From contig NZ_CP108530.1 in assembly GCF_036002945.1 (NCBI RefSeq), positions 124,001 through 188,000 of the forward strand: a stretch of DNA of 64,000 nucleotides, in the 5' to 3' direction. The notes beneath the pieces are model-generated. The model did no database searches and was not told where the DNA came from. It saw nothing but the letters and a program-made list of their open reading frames with translations. Shown one piece after another: positions 8,838 through 19,312 of this stretch; within the stretch, counting starts at the first letter, position 1; every line of letters starts with the position of its first letter. The translations under genes were made by a program, and so were the position numbers. This stretch comes from Streptomyces sp. NBC_01224 (GTDB taxonomy: Bacteria; Actinomycetota; Actinomycetes; Streptomycetales; Streptomycetaceae).

Positions 8838-8982
8838 CTACCTCACTCAGCTCCCCACAATTTCGACTCCATGACCGCCAGTCCGAGTTCTGCACGGTAC
8901 ACAGATTCGTTCTTCGCCGGTAACGGATGCCCTTGAAATGCGAGCCAGAATTGGTGGAGAAACGCTGGAGAACGGCTAAGGA

Positions 8983-9879
8983 TTACAGAGTGAGTTCGCT
9001 GCCGTCAGGCAGAACCTCGGCGCCTGCCTTTCGCACGGCTCCACCGGCGGGCGAGGAAGAGTCAAGGAGGGGATTGGTGTTGTTCAGGTGGGTGTAGATC
9101 CGGCGCAGGTGCGGATGGCGGGCGAGAGCGGCGAGGCTGCCGCCGGGGCCGCTGACGGGCAGATGGCCCATCAGCGCCTGCCCGGCGTCCCCAGAGCGCA
9201 CGGCCGTGCCCAGCTCGTCGGCGCTGAAGAACGTTCCATCCAGCAGGACGCAGGAGGCCGACGCCAGCAGTTCGTCGAACCCGTCCGGCCAGGCCGCCAG
9301 GCACGGGGCGTAGACCAGCGCTCCGCCGGTCGCCGGGTCCTCGATGCGGTAGGCGACCACCCACGGGGCATCCGAGGCCGGCCTTCCCATGAACTTGGGG
9401 GCCTTGGAGCTGACGGGGTGCGCGGTGACGGTGAGCCCGCCGTCCAGTGCGAAGCCGCCGGGCGCAGTGCTGTCGTGCCAGCCCCACGGCGCGTAGCGGT
9501 CCAGCAGGCCGTGCAGGGGCAAGTCGGCGGTGAGCGCTTCGCGCACCGGGGGCGCGGCATGCACGGTCAGGTCCGTGCCGCCGCGCAGGATGATCAGCCC
9601 CAGGGTGTGGTCGAGCTCGGCGTCGGTAAGCAGTACACCGCGCACGGGGGTGTCCCGCGGGCCGGGTCCTGGCCGCAGGGCGGGCGCGGCCAGGAGTTGG
9701 GTGCGGATGTCGGGGGAGGCGTTGAGCAGCCACCAGTCGCGGCCGTTGCCGCTGACGGCGACGGACTCCTGGGAGCGCGCGGGCAGTTCGCCCCGGTGGC
9801 AGCGGGTGCACAGCGCGCAGGCGCAGTTCCACTGCGGGAAGCCGCCACCGGCTGCGGTGCCGAGCAGGATCACCTTCAT
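8983..9879 (-). CDS. pqqB: PqqB, metallo-beta-lactamase-fold PQQ biosynthesis protein
   Basis: 298 residues, the normal length for PqqB. Family blocks: GTAAGGGFPQWNC at the N-terminus, SPDIRTQL, LTDAELDHT, DGTFF, GHLPVSG and THLNNTNPLL near the C-terminus. PqqB has a metallo-beta-lactamase fold and acts on the PqqA-derived Glu-Tyr intermediate before the PqqC step; ring hydroxylation has been proposed. I chose the ATG at 9879 because it overlaps the pqqE stop (ATGA) and starts the conserved MKVILLGTAAGG strand. It is the last gene of the pqq operon. In published lankacidin work the pqq genes also carry lkc names; from memory this is lkcO. Confidence 0.95.
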   Translation of the reverse strand: MKVILLGTAAGGGFPQWNCACALCTRCHRGELPARSQESVAVSGNGRDWWLLNASPDIRTQLLAAPALRPGPGPRDTPVRGVLLTDAELDHTLGLIILRGGTDLTVHAAPPVREALTADLPLHGLLDRYAPWGWHDSTAPGGFALDGGLTVTAHPVSSKAPKFMGRPASDAPWVVAYRIEDPATGGALVYAPCLAAWPDGFDELLASASCVLLDGTFFSADELGTAVRSGDAGQALMGHLPVSGPGGSLAALARHPHLRRIYTHLNNTNPLLDSSSPAGGAVRKAGAEVLPDGSELTL

Positions 9880-10970
9880 GGGGCCACCGGCAGGCGGGGG
9901 ACGAACGCCGGTGGTGCCCCGTCGGTGACCTCCGCGAGCGCCGCGTCGACCAGCGAGCGGTGCGGGGAGAGGCCGCAGGCCGGGTCCGTGGCCGCGGCGT
10001 CGCCGGTGAGCTGGAATGCCTGACAGCGGCAGCCGCCGTGGTCGGTGTGGCGCTCCGGGCAGGTCCGGCACGGTTCGCGCATCCAGCCGGTGCCCCGGTA
10101 GGCGTTGAAGGAGCGTGAGGCGTACCAGATCTCCGACAGCGAACGGCGCAGCACGTTCTCCGTCGGCAGGGTGGTGATGGCGGACGCCGCGGGGCACGGC
10201 AGCACGTCGCCGGTAGGGGTCACGGTCAGCTGGGTGCTGCCCCAGCCGTCCATGCACGGTTTGGGCCGGTCGTCGTAGTAGTCGGCCGCCACGTAGACCA
10301 GTTCCGGGCCGCCCGCGTGCTTGGCGCGGGCACGCTGCACGGCGTGGCGCGCGGCCGTGAGTTGGTCCGCGGTGGGCATCAGCGCGGCGCGGTTGCGCAG
10401 CCCCCAGCCGTAGTACTGGGTGTTGGCCAACTCGATGCGGTCGGCGCCCAGGTCGACGGCGAGGTCCACGATCCGCTCGACCCTGTCGATGTTCCTGCGG
10501 TGGAGGACGACGTTGACGGTGAGCGGGAGTCCGGTGGCGGTGACGGCCTTTGCGGCCTTGAGCTTGGCGCCGTGGACACGGGCTCCGGCAACCTGGTCGC
10601 CGAGCCGTGGATCGGCGTCCTGGAGGGAGAGCTGGACGTGGTCGACCCCTCGCTGCGCGAGGTCCCGTGCACGGTCGGCGGTCAGGCCGACGCCGCTGGT
10701 GACCAGGTTGACGTAGGCGCCGAGCTGCCGGGCGTGGCCGACCAGATCCGGCAGGTCGGGGCGGGCCAGCGGCTCGCCGCCGGAGAAGTGCATCTGCACG
10801 ACGCCGAGTTCACGGGCCTGGGTGAGGATGTCCGTCCACTGCTCGCGGGTCAGTTCCTCGGAGCGGGCGGCGAGTTCGGGGGGGTTGGAGCAGTAGGGGC
10901 AGTGCAGGGGGCAGCGGTGGGTCAGCTCGATCAGCATGCCCAGCGGTGCGCGGACGGCCGGCTCAGACAT
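9876..10970 (-). CDS. pqqE: PqqE, radical SAM peptide-crosslinking enzyme
   Basis: 364 residues. PqqE makes the C-C bond between the Glu and Tyr side chains of PqqA, the first committed step to PQQ. The radical-SAM motif CPLHCPYC (Cx3Cx2C) lies near residue 18. Other blocks are HFSGGEPLARPDL, LVTSGVGLT and QLSLQDADP. A SPASM-type auxiliary-cluster region with many cysteines (CRTCPERHTDHGGCRC) sits near residue 305. The start at 10970 overlaps the pqqD stop and the stop overlaps the pqqB start, so translation is coupled on both sides. The next gene upstream, PqqD, is the peptide chaperone that presents PqqA to this enzyme. Confidence 0.96.
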   Translation of the reverse strand: MSEPAVRAPLGMLIELTHRCPLHCPYCSNPPELAARSEELTREQWTDILTQARELGVVQMHFSGGEPLARPDLPDLVGHARQLGAYVNLVTSGVGLTADRARDLAQRGVDHVQLSLQDADPRLGDQVAGARVHGAKLKAAKAVTATGLPLTVNVVLHRRNIDRVERIVDLAVDLGADRIELANTQYYGWGLRNRAALMPTADQLTAARHAVQRARAKHAGGPELVYVAADYYDDRPKPCMDGWGSTQLTVTPTGDVLPCPAASAITTLPTENVLRRSLSEIWYASRSFNAYRGTGWMREPCRTCPERHTDHGGCRCQAFQLTGDAAATDPACGLSPHRSLVDAALAEVTDGAPPAFVPRLPVAP

Positions 10971-11235
10971 CGAGGTCCACCACCCGGCGCTCCGCCAGCC
11001 GCAGGAGCAGCTCGCAGACGTCCTCGGTGTGCACGCCCTCGTAGTCCTGTGCGAGGTGCTCGACGATGCGGCCGACGGTGGCGGTGCCGTCGCAGTGGGT
11101 GAGCACCGCCGCCGCGGTGTCGTTGAGGACCACGACGCGTTCGGGCAGCAGGGCGAGTTCGCCGCGTACGGGATCGCTGGTCAGCCGGACTCCGGGCCGC
11201 AGGCGCGGCACGGTGGGCTCGGGCAGGCTGGTCAT
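10963..11235 (-). CDS. pqqD: PqqD, PqqA-binding chaperone
   Basis: 90 residues, the usual size of stand-alone PqqD. It shows the winged-helix RiPP-recognition pattern: PRLRPGVRLTSDPVRGELALL, LLPERVVVLNDTAAAVLTHCDG near residue 40 and VEHLAQDYEG near residue 60. PqqD binds the PqqA peptide and hands it to PqqE. The ATG at 11235 overlaps the pqqC stop (ATGA), and the stop at 10963 overlaps the pqqE start. In some bacteria it is fused to PqqC; here it is separate. Confidence 0.93.
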   Translation of the reverse strand: MTSLPEPTVPRLRPGVRLTSDPVRGELALLPERVVVLNDTAAAVLTHCDGTATVGRIVEHLAQDYEGVHTEDVCELLLRLAERRVVDLDV

Positions 11236-11954
11236 GACCGTGGGGCTCCGTTTCCCGTGTGGTAGTCGAGCGAGTCCAGAACCGCGTTCAGGACCTGGCA
11301 CTTGAACGCCAGCGCCCGGACGCAGGCCTCCTGCTGTTCCCGGGTGACGGCGTGCCGTGCCACCAGGTCCAGCAGGGATTGCCCCTCGGGGCCGACCACC
11401 TCGATCCGTGCGGTGAAGTATTCGAACCCCTCCTCCGCGATCCATGGGTAGTGCTCCCGGAGGCGGCCGAGGCGGTGGGCGAGCAGGCCCGGGGAGAACA
11501 GCTCGGTCAGCCCTGACGCGGCCGCCTCCAGCCATGGGCGGCGTCGGGCGAAGTCCACGTAGGCGTCGACGGCGAAGCGCGTGCCCGGAAGGACGAGGTG
11601 CTCGTCGAGCACCTCGCCCTTGCGCAGGCCGACCGCTTCGCCCAGACGCAGCCATTTCTCCGCGCCGCCGGAGGAAGCGTCCGTGCCGTCGTGGTAGACG
11701 ATCCTGGACAGCCACTGCCGCCGTACCTCGGGCAGCGGGCAGTTGGCCACGATCGCGGCGTCCTTCTGGGGCAGGCACCTCTGGTAGTACCAGCGGTTGG
11801 CCGCCCACAGCCGCAGCTCCTCCTTGCCCAGCAGACCTTCGTGCATCCGCTGGTGGAACGGGTGGCGGTCCCAGTACGACGACTCCAGCGCGTGGAGCGC
11901 CTGCCGGAAATCAGCCTCGCTCCAGGGAGCGTCTACCTCATGCGTCACGGACAT
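11232..11954 (-). CDS. pqqC: PqqC, pyrroloquinoline-quinone synthase
   Basis: 240 residues. PqqC is the cofactor-free oxidase that closes the ring and oxidises the last intermediate to PQQ using O2. Family blocks seen: HPFHQRMHEGLL near residue 36, LRLWAANRWYYQRCLPQKDAAI near 52, WLSRIVYHDG near 86, EEGFEYFTARIEVVGPEG near 165 and an all-alpha heme-oxygenase-like helical pattern throughout. Gene order is pqqA-C-D-E-B rather than the A-B-C-D-E of many proteobacteria. It starts 33 bases after pqqA and is coupled to pqqD downstream. Confidence 0.95.
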   Translation of the reverse strand: MSVTHEVDAPWSEADFRQALHALESSYWDRHPFHQRMHEGLLGKEELRLWAANRWYYQRCLPQKDAAIVANCPLPEVRRQWLSRIVYHDGTDASSGGAEKWLRLGEAVGLRKGEVLDEHLVLPGTRFAVDAYVDFARRRPWLEAAASGLTELFSPGLLAHRLGRLREHYPWIAEEGFEYFTARIEVVGPEGQSLLDLVARHAVTREQQEACVRALAFKCQVLNAVLDSLDYHTGNGAPRS

Positions 11955-11987
11955 CGAAATGCCTGCGTCCTTTCCTGCGGCAGTGGG

Positions 11988-12095
11988 TCAGTCTCGGCTG
12001 AAGTAGGCGGTGACTTCCATGCCGGTGTCGAAAGAAACGAAATCGGGACGGTGCCATGCCGTCTTGGTGCGGGGTTCCTTGTCGGCAGTTCGCAT
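11988..12095 (-). CDS. pqqA: PqqA, 35-residue PQQ precursor peptide
   Basis: A 35-residue peptide ending in the PqqA signature: a W-RP-F segment, then GMEVTAYFSRD. The crosslinked Glu (residue 27) and Tyr (residue 31) are present with the usual three-residue spacing (E-VTA-Y). The ATG at 12095 has AAGGAG eight bases upstream, which fixes the start; the longer open frame to 12197 lacks a comparable site. It is the first gene of the minus-strand pqq operon. Its N-terminal basic part is longer than the ~24-residue PqqA of many Gram-negatives and may be the recognition leader. Confidence 0.93.
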   Translation of the reverse strand: MRTADKEPRTKTAWHRPDFVSFDTGMEVTAYFSRD

Positions 12096-12498
12096 GCGAC
12101 GCTCCTTTTCGCAGAATGGTGCTTTCCGAGTGATCGAGAGCGACACTAACGATGCACGTGAAGGGACGGCAATGTCAGTCGCTGGCGTTCTGCTCAAGAA
12201 TTTGTCTTACGTCAGAAGAGTGTGTACGTCCTTGACCCCGGCGGCAGTTGGTCGTGACCCGATTCAACCGGCGGCGACTTCCCCTTCTGGTAGCGTGAAG
12301 CGCTGATGGTGTAGCCGAAGGAGAGGTAGCCGTGGTGATCGCGGGTGACGACGACATCACCGGGTGATACCCGGATGTCGACTGCCACCGCTGTGCACTG
12401 AGTGTGCGCGGCCGCGTGGCCCGGTCTCACGTGCTCTGACCACCCCACCCCTCTGGGCGTGCTTCGGTGCGCCCGCATCATCTGCGAGGCATGCGTAT
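12096..12498. promoter_or_regulatory. Divergent intergenic region between pqqA and lkcJ
   Basis: 403 bases separate the start of the minus-strand pqq operon from the start of plus-strand lkcJ, so both promoters must lie here or further out. ACGTC occurs twice 17 bases apart (about 12211 and 12228). A reverse frame ending at 12212 reads as plausible protein over its last 60 codons (VDIRVSPGDVVVTRD) but has no convincing start, so I do not call it a gene. No clear terminator or known operator is visible. Confidence 0.5.
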
Positions 12499-14128
12499 AT
12501 GTCCGACGCCAGCATCGTCTGCTCGAATCTCTCCTTCTCCTGGCCCGACGGCACCCCCGTGTTCCAGGACCTGTCCTGGACCGTGGGCGAGGGCCGCACC
12601 GGCCTGGTCGCACCCAACGGCGCGGGCAAGTCCACCCTGCTCAAACTGGTCGCAGGTGAACTGAGCCCGAACCGCGGGTCCGTGACCGTCAAGGGCCTGC
12701 TCGGCTACCTCCCCCAGACCCTGCCCCTGACCGGCGATCTGACTGTGGCCGAGGTGCTCGGCATCGCACCGGTCATCGAGGCGCTCGACGCCATCGCGTC
12801 CGGGGACGTGGACGAGGAACACTTCGCCACGGTCGGCGACGACTGGGGCATCGAGGAACGCAGCCGTGCCCAGCTCGACCGCCTGGGGCTCGACGGCATC
12901 CCGCTGACCCAGCGGCTGCACGCCCTCAGCGGCGGCCAGGTCGTTTCCCTGGGACTCGCGACCCAGCTGATCAGACAGCCCGATGTGCTCCTGCTCGACG
13001 AACCGACCAACAACCTCGACCTGGACGCCCGCCACCGGCTCTACCAGGTGCTGGAGAGCTGGAACGGCTGTCTGCTGGTGGTCAGTCACGACCGTGAGCT
13101 GCTCGACCGCATGGACGGCATCGCCGAGCTCGACTCGGGCGGCATGCGGTTGTACGGCGGCAACTACACCGACTACGAAGAGGCCGTGCGCGCCGAGCAG
13201 GAGACCGCCGAGAAGAGCATCCGCACCGCCGAGCAGCAGGTCAAGCGGGAGAAGCGGGAGTTGCAGCAGGCCCGTGAACGGGCGGCGCGCCGGGCCGGTG
13301 TCGGAGCCCGGGCCGCCGCGAAGGGCAGCATCTCCAAGATGGCCGCGGGCACGCTCAAGCGGCGCGCCCAGGAGTCGGCGGCCAAGTCCAACGACACGCA
13401 CGGCCAGCGCCTCGCCGACGCCAAGAACCGGTTGGACGAGGCGAGCCGGATGCTCCGCGACGACCGCAGGATCACCTTGGAGCTGCCCGACACCCGTGTG
13501 CCGGCGGGACGTACCGTCTTCCTCGGCGAGGGCATCAACGTCCGGTACGGAGAGCGAGACCTCTTCGCGGGCAAGGGGGTCGACCTCACCATCCGAGGGC
13601 CCGAGCGGATCGCGCTGACCGGCCGCAACGGCGTCGGCAAGTCCACCCTGCTGCGCGTCATCAGCGGTGAAATCGAAGCGCAGCACGGGAAGTTCAAGCG
13701 GGCGGAGGGGCGGATCGCCTATCTCTCCCAGCGCCTCGACACGCTGCCGCTGGACCGCACCGTCGCCCAGTGCCTGGCCGCCTACGCGCCGCACAAGCCC
13801 GAGGCGGAACGGTTGAACCTGCTGGCCCGCTTCCTCTTCCGCGGGGCCGCGGCGCATCTGCCGGTGGGGGCCCTGTCGGGGGGCGAGAGGCTGCGCGCCA
13901 CCCTGGCGTGTGTCCTGGGTGCCGAACCGGCGCCGCAGCTGCTGCTGCTCGACGAGCCGACCAACAACCTCGACCTCGACAGTGTCGAGCAGTTGGAGGG
14001 GGCCCTCAACTCTTACGAGGGCGCGTTCATCGTGGTCAGCCACGACGAGCGGTTCGTCAAGGAGATCGGGGTGGACCGCTGCCTGCGGATGTCCGACGGC
14101 CGCCTGCAGGAGACGGGGGCGCCCGACC

Positions 14129-14136
<8 letters not shown>
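12499..14136 (+). CDS. lkcJ: ABC-F ATPase, probable ribosome protection (LkcJ)
   Basis: 545 residues with two fused ATPase domains and no membrane segments, the ABC-F layout. Domain 1: APNGAGKST near residue 39, LSGGQ near 144, LLLDEPTNNLDLD near 165. A charged linker helix (about 230-330) carries the EKSIRTAEQQVKREKRELQQ coiled-coil. Domain 2: TGRNGVGKST near 375, LSGGERL near 460 and LLLDEPTNNLDLD. ABC-F proteins bind the ribosomal E site and displace antibiotics, and lankacidin targets the 50S subunit, so self-resistance is the likely role rather than export. The ATG at 12499 is preceded by GAGG. It overlaps lkcI. The name follows my memory of the lkc naming. Confidence 0.9.
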
Positions 14137-15831
<1,695 letters not shown>

Positions 15832-15835
<4 letters not shown>

Positions 15836-16386
15836 CGGATGTAGCGGCCGTCCAGGTACTTCTTGGCCAGGTCGAGGTAGCGGGTGTCCTCGGAGTTGCG
15901 GATCAGCTCGAAGAAGAACATCTCCCGCGTGATCAGGTGCACCCCGAGCCGGCGCAGGCGGTCCAGGCCCAGCTCGTGGTCCGCCTGGTTGCGGGCGGAG
16001 ACGGTGTCGGCCAGCACGAACACCGTCTTGCCCTGCTCCAGCAGGCTCAGCGCCGACTGGAGGATGACCACGTGGGTCTCCGCACCGGCCAGCACGTACT
16101 GGTCCCGGTCGGAGGCCGCCACGTACTCGGCGATGGGCTGCTCGCGCAGCAGGTCGAAGTGCTCCTTCTCCAGCCGGGTCGCGCCCTCGGCCGCTTCGTG
16201 CAGCGACAGGGAGAGACCGCCCAGCTTCTTGTGCTCGGTGAGCAGCACCGGAAGGTCGAACTCCCGCGCCACCTCCGCCGTCCAGCAGGTGTTGTGCAGT
16301 AGTTGGGTGCCCTCCAGCAGCAGTGGGACGAGCTCCAACTGCATGTCGAAGAGGACGACCGAGGCCTTGTCCGCGCTTACCAGCAT
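15832..16386 (-). CDS. lkcH: Isochorismatase-like hydrolase lacking the catalytic cysteine (LkcH)
   Basis: 184 residues of the isochorismatase/cysteine-hydrolase fold. The Asp (VLFDMQ near residue 14) and Lys (LEKEHF near 74) of the triad are present, but the usual Cys is absent: the motif normally reading THVCVLQTAL here reads THVVILQSAL near residue 104. True isochorismatases such as EntB also lack this Cys, so hydrolysis is not excluded, but amidase-type thiol chemistry is. I prefer the ATG at 16386 over the TTG at 16395; neither has a strong ribosome site. It is the last gene of the lkcA-H strand and converges on lkcI. The role in lankacidin is unknown to me. Confidence 0.82.
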
Positions 16387-16407
16387 GTCCCGCAACCGAT
16401 CCGTTTC

Positions 16408-16452
16408 GTGAGGAGTGGTGGAGTAGTGAAGTGATGGAGTGGTGGACTGGTG
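16408..16452. repeat. Low-complexity GTGGTGGA/GTGATGGA tract
   Basis: A degenerate run of GTGGTGGAGTAGTGAAGTGATGGAGTG type words lies between the lkcG stop (16481) and the lkcH start (16386). It occupies the 5' side of lkcH and may explain why no normal ribosome site is seen there. No function is evident. Confidence 0.45.
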
Positions 16453-16480
16453 TTTCCGGTGTGCCGTACGGCGTCGCGTG

Positions 16481-19267
16481 TCAGGCGCGCTCGGCCCAGA
16501 ACTCCGTCAGCGTCGTGTTGAAGTCCCGCGCCGCGGTGAGCGGCACGTAGTGCCCGTGGTCCGCGAACTCACGCACCCGCGCCCTGGGGACCTTGGCGTA
16601 CTGCGCGACCGCTTCCTCGTCGAGGACGCAGTCGCCCAGTCCGCGGACCACCAGGCAGTCCGTGGTGAGGTCCGGGAGCCGGTCGACGACGTCGAAGTCC
16701 GTCAGCGCCGCGTAGTAGCAGCGCAGGATGTCCATCGAAGCGTTCGCGCCGAACCTCTCGGCCAGGTTGCCGCCCGCGCCGAACACCGCTTCCAGCAGGC
16801 CCCCGTGCACGCGCAGTTCCTCGCGCAGGTCGAGGGTCCGCTCGAAGGCGTCCTCGCCGTAGCGGGGCGCGCAGCTGACGAGGGTCAGCGAGGCGACGCG
16901 CTCCGGGTGCCGCAGGGCGGTCAGGGTCGAGACGCAGCCGCCCAGGGACCAGCCGACGAGGTCTGCCGGGCCGCCCGCGGTGTCCCGCAGGAAGTCGGCC
17001 ACCTCGTCCGCGAGCGCCTCGAAGGAGAAGCGCTCCTCGTCGAAGGGGGTGTCCGCGTGCCCCGGATACGTGGGGACGTAGATCTTACGCCCTTCCCTGA
17101 GCAGCGCCGGGATCTGCTGGGTCCATGCCCGCTGGTCACAGTTGAGCGGCGGGAGCAGCAGGGTGGGCCGCCCCGTGTCGCCGTACTGGGCCCACTTGAT
17201 CAGCGGTGCGGCTCGGCGGGCGGGGCGGGCCGGGTCCGCCGCCGCGTCGCCGGGGGCCCGTGCCTCCTTCTTCGGCCCGGCCGGAGTGCCGCCGATGGCG
17301 GCGGCGAGCTCGGCCACCGTCTCGTGGCGGAAGAGGTCGTGCGCCTTGATGGGGCTTCCGGCCTTCTGATAGGGGCTCAGCAGTTGGACGGCCGAGAGCG
17401 AGTCCAGGCCGAGCGTGACGATTCTGGTGCCGGGTACGACCTCGCCCGATCCCTCCTCGAAGCCCAGCAGGTCCGACAGTTGAGCGCACAGTTGGTCGAC
17501 GAGGCCGTCGTCCACAGGTTCCGGCCCCCTTTCCGGTTCGGGTTCTGGTTCGGATTCTGGTGCGGGGGTGTCCTCGAGCACCCAGTGCCGCCGCTTCTCG
17601 AAGGGGTAGGCGGGCAGCGCGATCCGTGCCAGGTCGGCCGGTGCGTCCAGCCTGCGGCCGAGGGCGGAGGTGCTGTCCTGCGCCCGCCACAGGACGACGA
17701 GGTCGCGCAGGGCGGCCTCAAGACGGTCGATATCCGCGGCACGGGGCGCCCGGCCGCCCTGGCCGGTCCGTGCCAACGCGTCGAGGGCGGTGAGGAGTTC
17801 GCCCCGGGTACGGGCCACCACCACCTGCTCGTGCGGGTGGCGCGGGCGGCGCAGCAGCAGCTGGGAGAGGTCCCAGAGCCGGTCGTCCGGCAGCTCGGCG
17901 ACCAGTGCCCGGGTGCGGCCGGCCAGCGTCGCGAGGCTGTCGCGTGACGCGGCCGACAGGCAGAAGGGGAGCGCCCGCCCGGGGCGGCGGTCCACCGCGT
18001 CCTGGCCCGTCGGCCCGTCGGGCAGCTTGCGCAGGATCACGTGCCCGTTGGAGCCGGTGAAGCCGAAGGCGCTGATGGCGCACAGCGGCTTGTCCCGCGG
18101 CCACGGCAGCGGTTCCCGGTTGACCCTGAACGGTGCGACGTCGAGGTAGGAGACCGCGTCGCCGGTGGCGGCCACCGGCGGGATCGTCTCGTGGTGGAAG
18201 GCGAGCAGTGCCTTGACGACGCTCGCGAGGCCGGAGGCCACCAGGGTGTGCCCGATGAGCGGTTTCACGGCGCCGAGGTGGCAGCCCTCGCCGCCGGCCT
18301 TGCGGAAGGCGGACCGCAGGCCCTCCAGCTCGATGGGGTCGCCCAGCGGCGTCCCGGTGCCGTGCGTCTCCAGATAGGCGATCCGCGAGACGTCGATCCG
18401 CTCGCGCTCGTAGAGCCCGGCGATCAGCCGGGACTGCAGCTGCGAACTCGGCGCCATCAGGCCGTTGGTGGTGCCGTTGTGGTTGGTGCCGGTCGCCTGG
18501 ATCGCGCCGTAGATCCGCAGCCCCCGGGCGCGGGCCTCGTCGTACCGCATGACGACGAGCGACGCGGCGCCCTCGGCCGGGACGAATCCGTCGGCGGCGT
18601 CGGTGAAGGGCAGCGACGCGCCTTCGGGGGAGCTCATCCGGGAACGCTGTGCGAAGCGCAGCACCTCGGGGGTGCTGAAGACCGACACGGCGCCGACGAC
18701 CGCAGCACGGCACTGTCCGGCCCGGATGTTGAGCACCGCCTCGTGCAGCGCCGCCAGCGACGAGGAGCACGCGCTGTCCAGCGTGATCGACGGGCCGGTG
18801 ATGTCGTAGAAGTAGGAGATGCGGCCCGACAGCGTCGAGGGCGCGTTGCCCAGGAAGCTGTGGGTTCCGTGGACGAGGTCGCCGCGCTGCGCCATCAGCG
18901 AGCGGTAGTCGCCGGGCAGCCCGGCGACGAACACGCCGCAGTCCAGGTCGCGCAGGTCCGCGGGCGTCAGATAGCTGTCGTCGACGGCGTGCTGCACCGA
19001 CTGCAGCAGGATCCGCTGCTGCGGGTCCATGCACTGCGCCTCGTTCGGCGATATCCGGAAGAACCGTGCGTCGAAGTCCTGGTGCCCGTCCAGGAAACCG
19101 CCGACGAAGGCGGCGCCGTCCTCCTCCCCCGCCCAGCGCCCGGTGGTGCCCACGGCGCTGCGGCCGAGCCGCAGGCGTTCCCAGTACTCCTCCAGGCCGT
19201 CGCTGCCGGCGAACCGGCAGGACATGCCGACCACGACCGGGGTCTCATCCTCAAGCAGCTCGTCCAT
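16481..19267 (-). CDS. lkcG: Trans-AT PKS, KS-ACP-TE (LkcG)
   Basis: 928 residues. KS at about 8-430: active-site DSACSSSL with Cys near 166, ETHGTGT and KPLIGH (the usual KSNIGH altered but keeping Lys and His). ACP near 590-660 with LGLDSLSAV (Ser near 622). C-terminal alpha/beta hydrolase thioesterase with DLVGWSLGG (Ser near 772) and DHGHYVPL (His near 902). It holds no AT, KR, DH or MT. It performs the last extension and releases the linear chain that LkcE then cyclises. I prefer the ATG at 19267, because GAGAG is correctly spaced to it; a GTG at 19273 is the alternative. It lies 45 bases after lkcF. Confidence 0.93.
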   Translation of the reverse strand: MDELLEDETPVVVGMSCRFAGSDGLEEYWERLRLGRSAVGTTGRWAGEEDGAAFVGGFLDGHQDFDARFFRISPNEAQCMDPQQRILLQSVQHAVDDSYLTPADLRDLDCGVFVAGLPGDYRSLMAQRGDLVHGTHSFLGNAPSTLSGRISYFYDITGPSITLDSACSSSLAALHEAVLNIRAGQCRAAVVGAVSVFSTPEVLRFAQRSRMSSPEGASLPFTDAADGFVPAEGAASLVVMRYDEARARGLRIYGAIQATGTNHNGTTNGLMAPSSQLQSRLIAGLYERERIDVSRIAYLETHGTGTPLGDPIELEGLRSAFRKAGGEGCHLGAVKPLIGHTLVASGLASVVKALLAFHHETIPPVAATGDAVSYLDVAPFRVNREPLPWPRDKPLCAISAFGFTGSNGHVILRKLPDGPTGQDAVDRRPGRALPFCLSAASRDSLATLAGRTRALVAELPDDRLWDLSQLLLRRPRHPHEQVVVARTRGELLTALDALARTGQGGRAPRAADIDRLEAALRDLVVLWRAQDSTSALGRRLDAPADLARIALPAYPFEKRRHWVLEDTPAPESEPEPEPERGPEPVDDGLVDQLCAQLSDLLGFEEGSGEVVPGTRIVTLGLDSLSAVQLLSPYQKAGSPIKAHDLFRHETVAELAAAIGGTPAGPKKEARAPGDAAADPARPARRAAPLIKWAQYGDTGRPTLLLPPLNCDQRAWTQQIPALLREGRKIYVPTYPGHADTPFDEERFSFEALADEVADFLRDTAGGPADLVGWSLGGCVSTLTALRHPERVASLTLVSCAPRYGEDAFERTLDLREELRVHGGLLEAVFGAGGNLAERFGANASMDILRCYYAALTDFDVVDRLPDLTTDCLVVRGLGDCVLDEEAVAQYAKVPRARVREFADHGHYVPLTAARDFNTTLTEFWAERA

Positions 19268-19312
19268 GCCCACTCTCGATTCCGTGGCGCGCCGTTGCCG
19301 TTCCGGTGCCGG

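Noticed and set aside
12212..12613. A 133-codon minus frame in the pqqA-lkcJ gap
   Set aside because: Only its last 60 codons look protein-like; the first part is antisense to lkcJ and no start with a ribosome site exists for the rest. Kept as a note in the intergenic entry.
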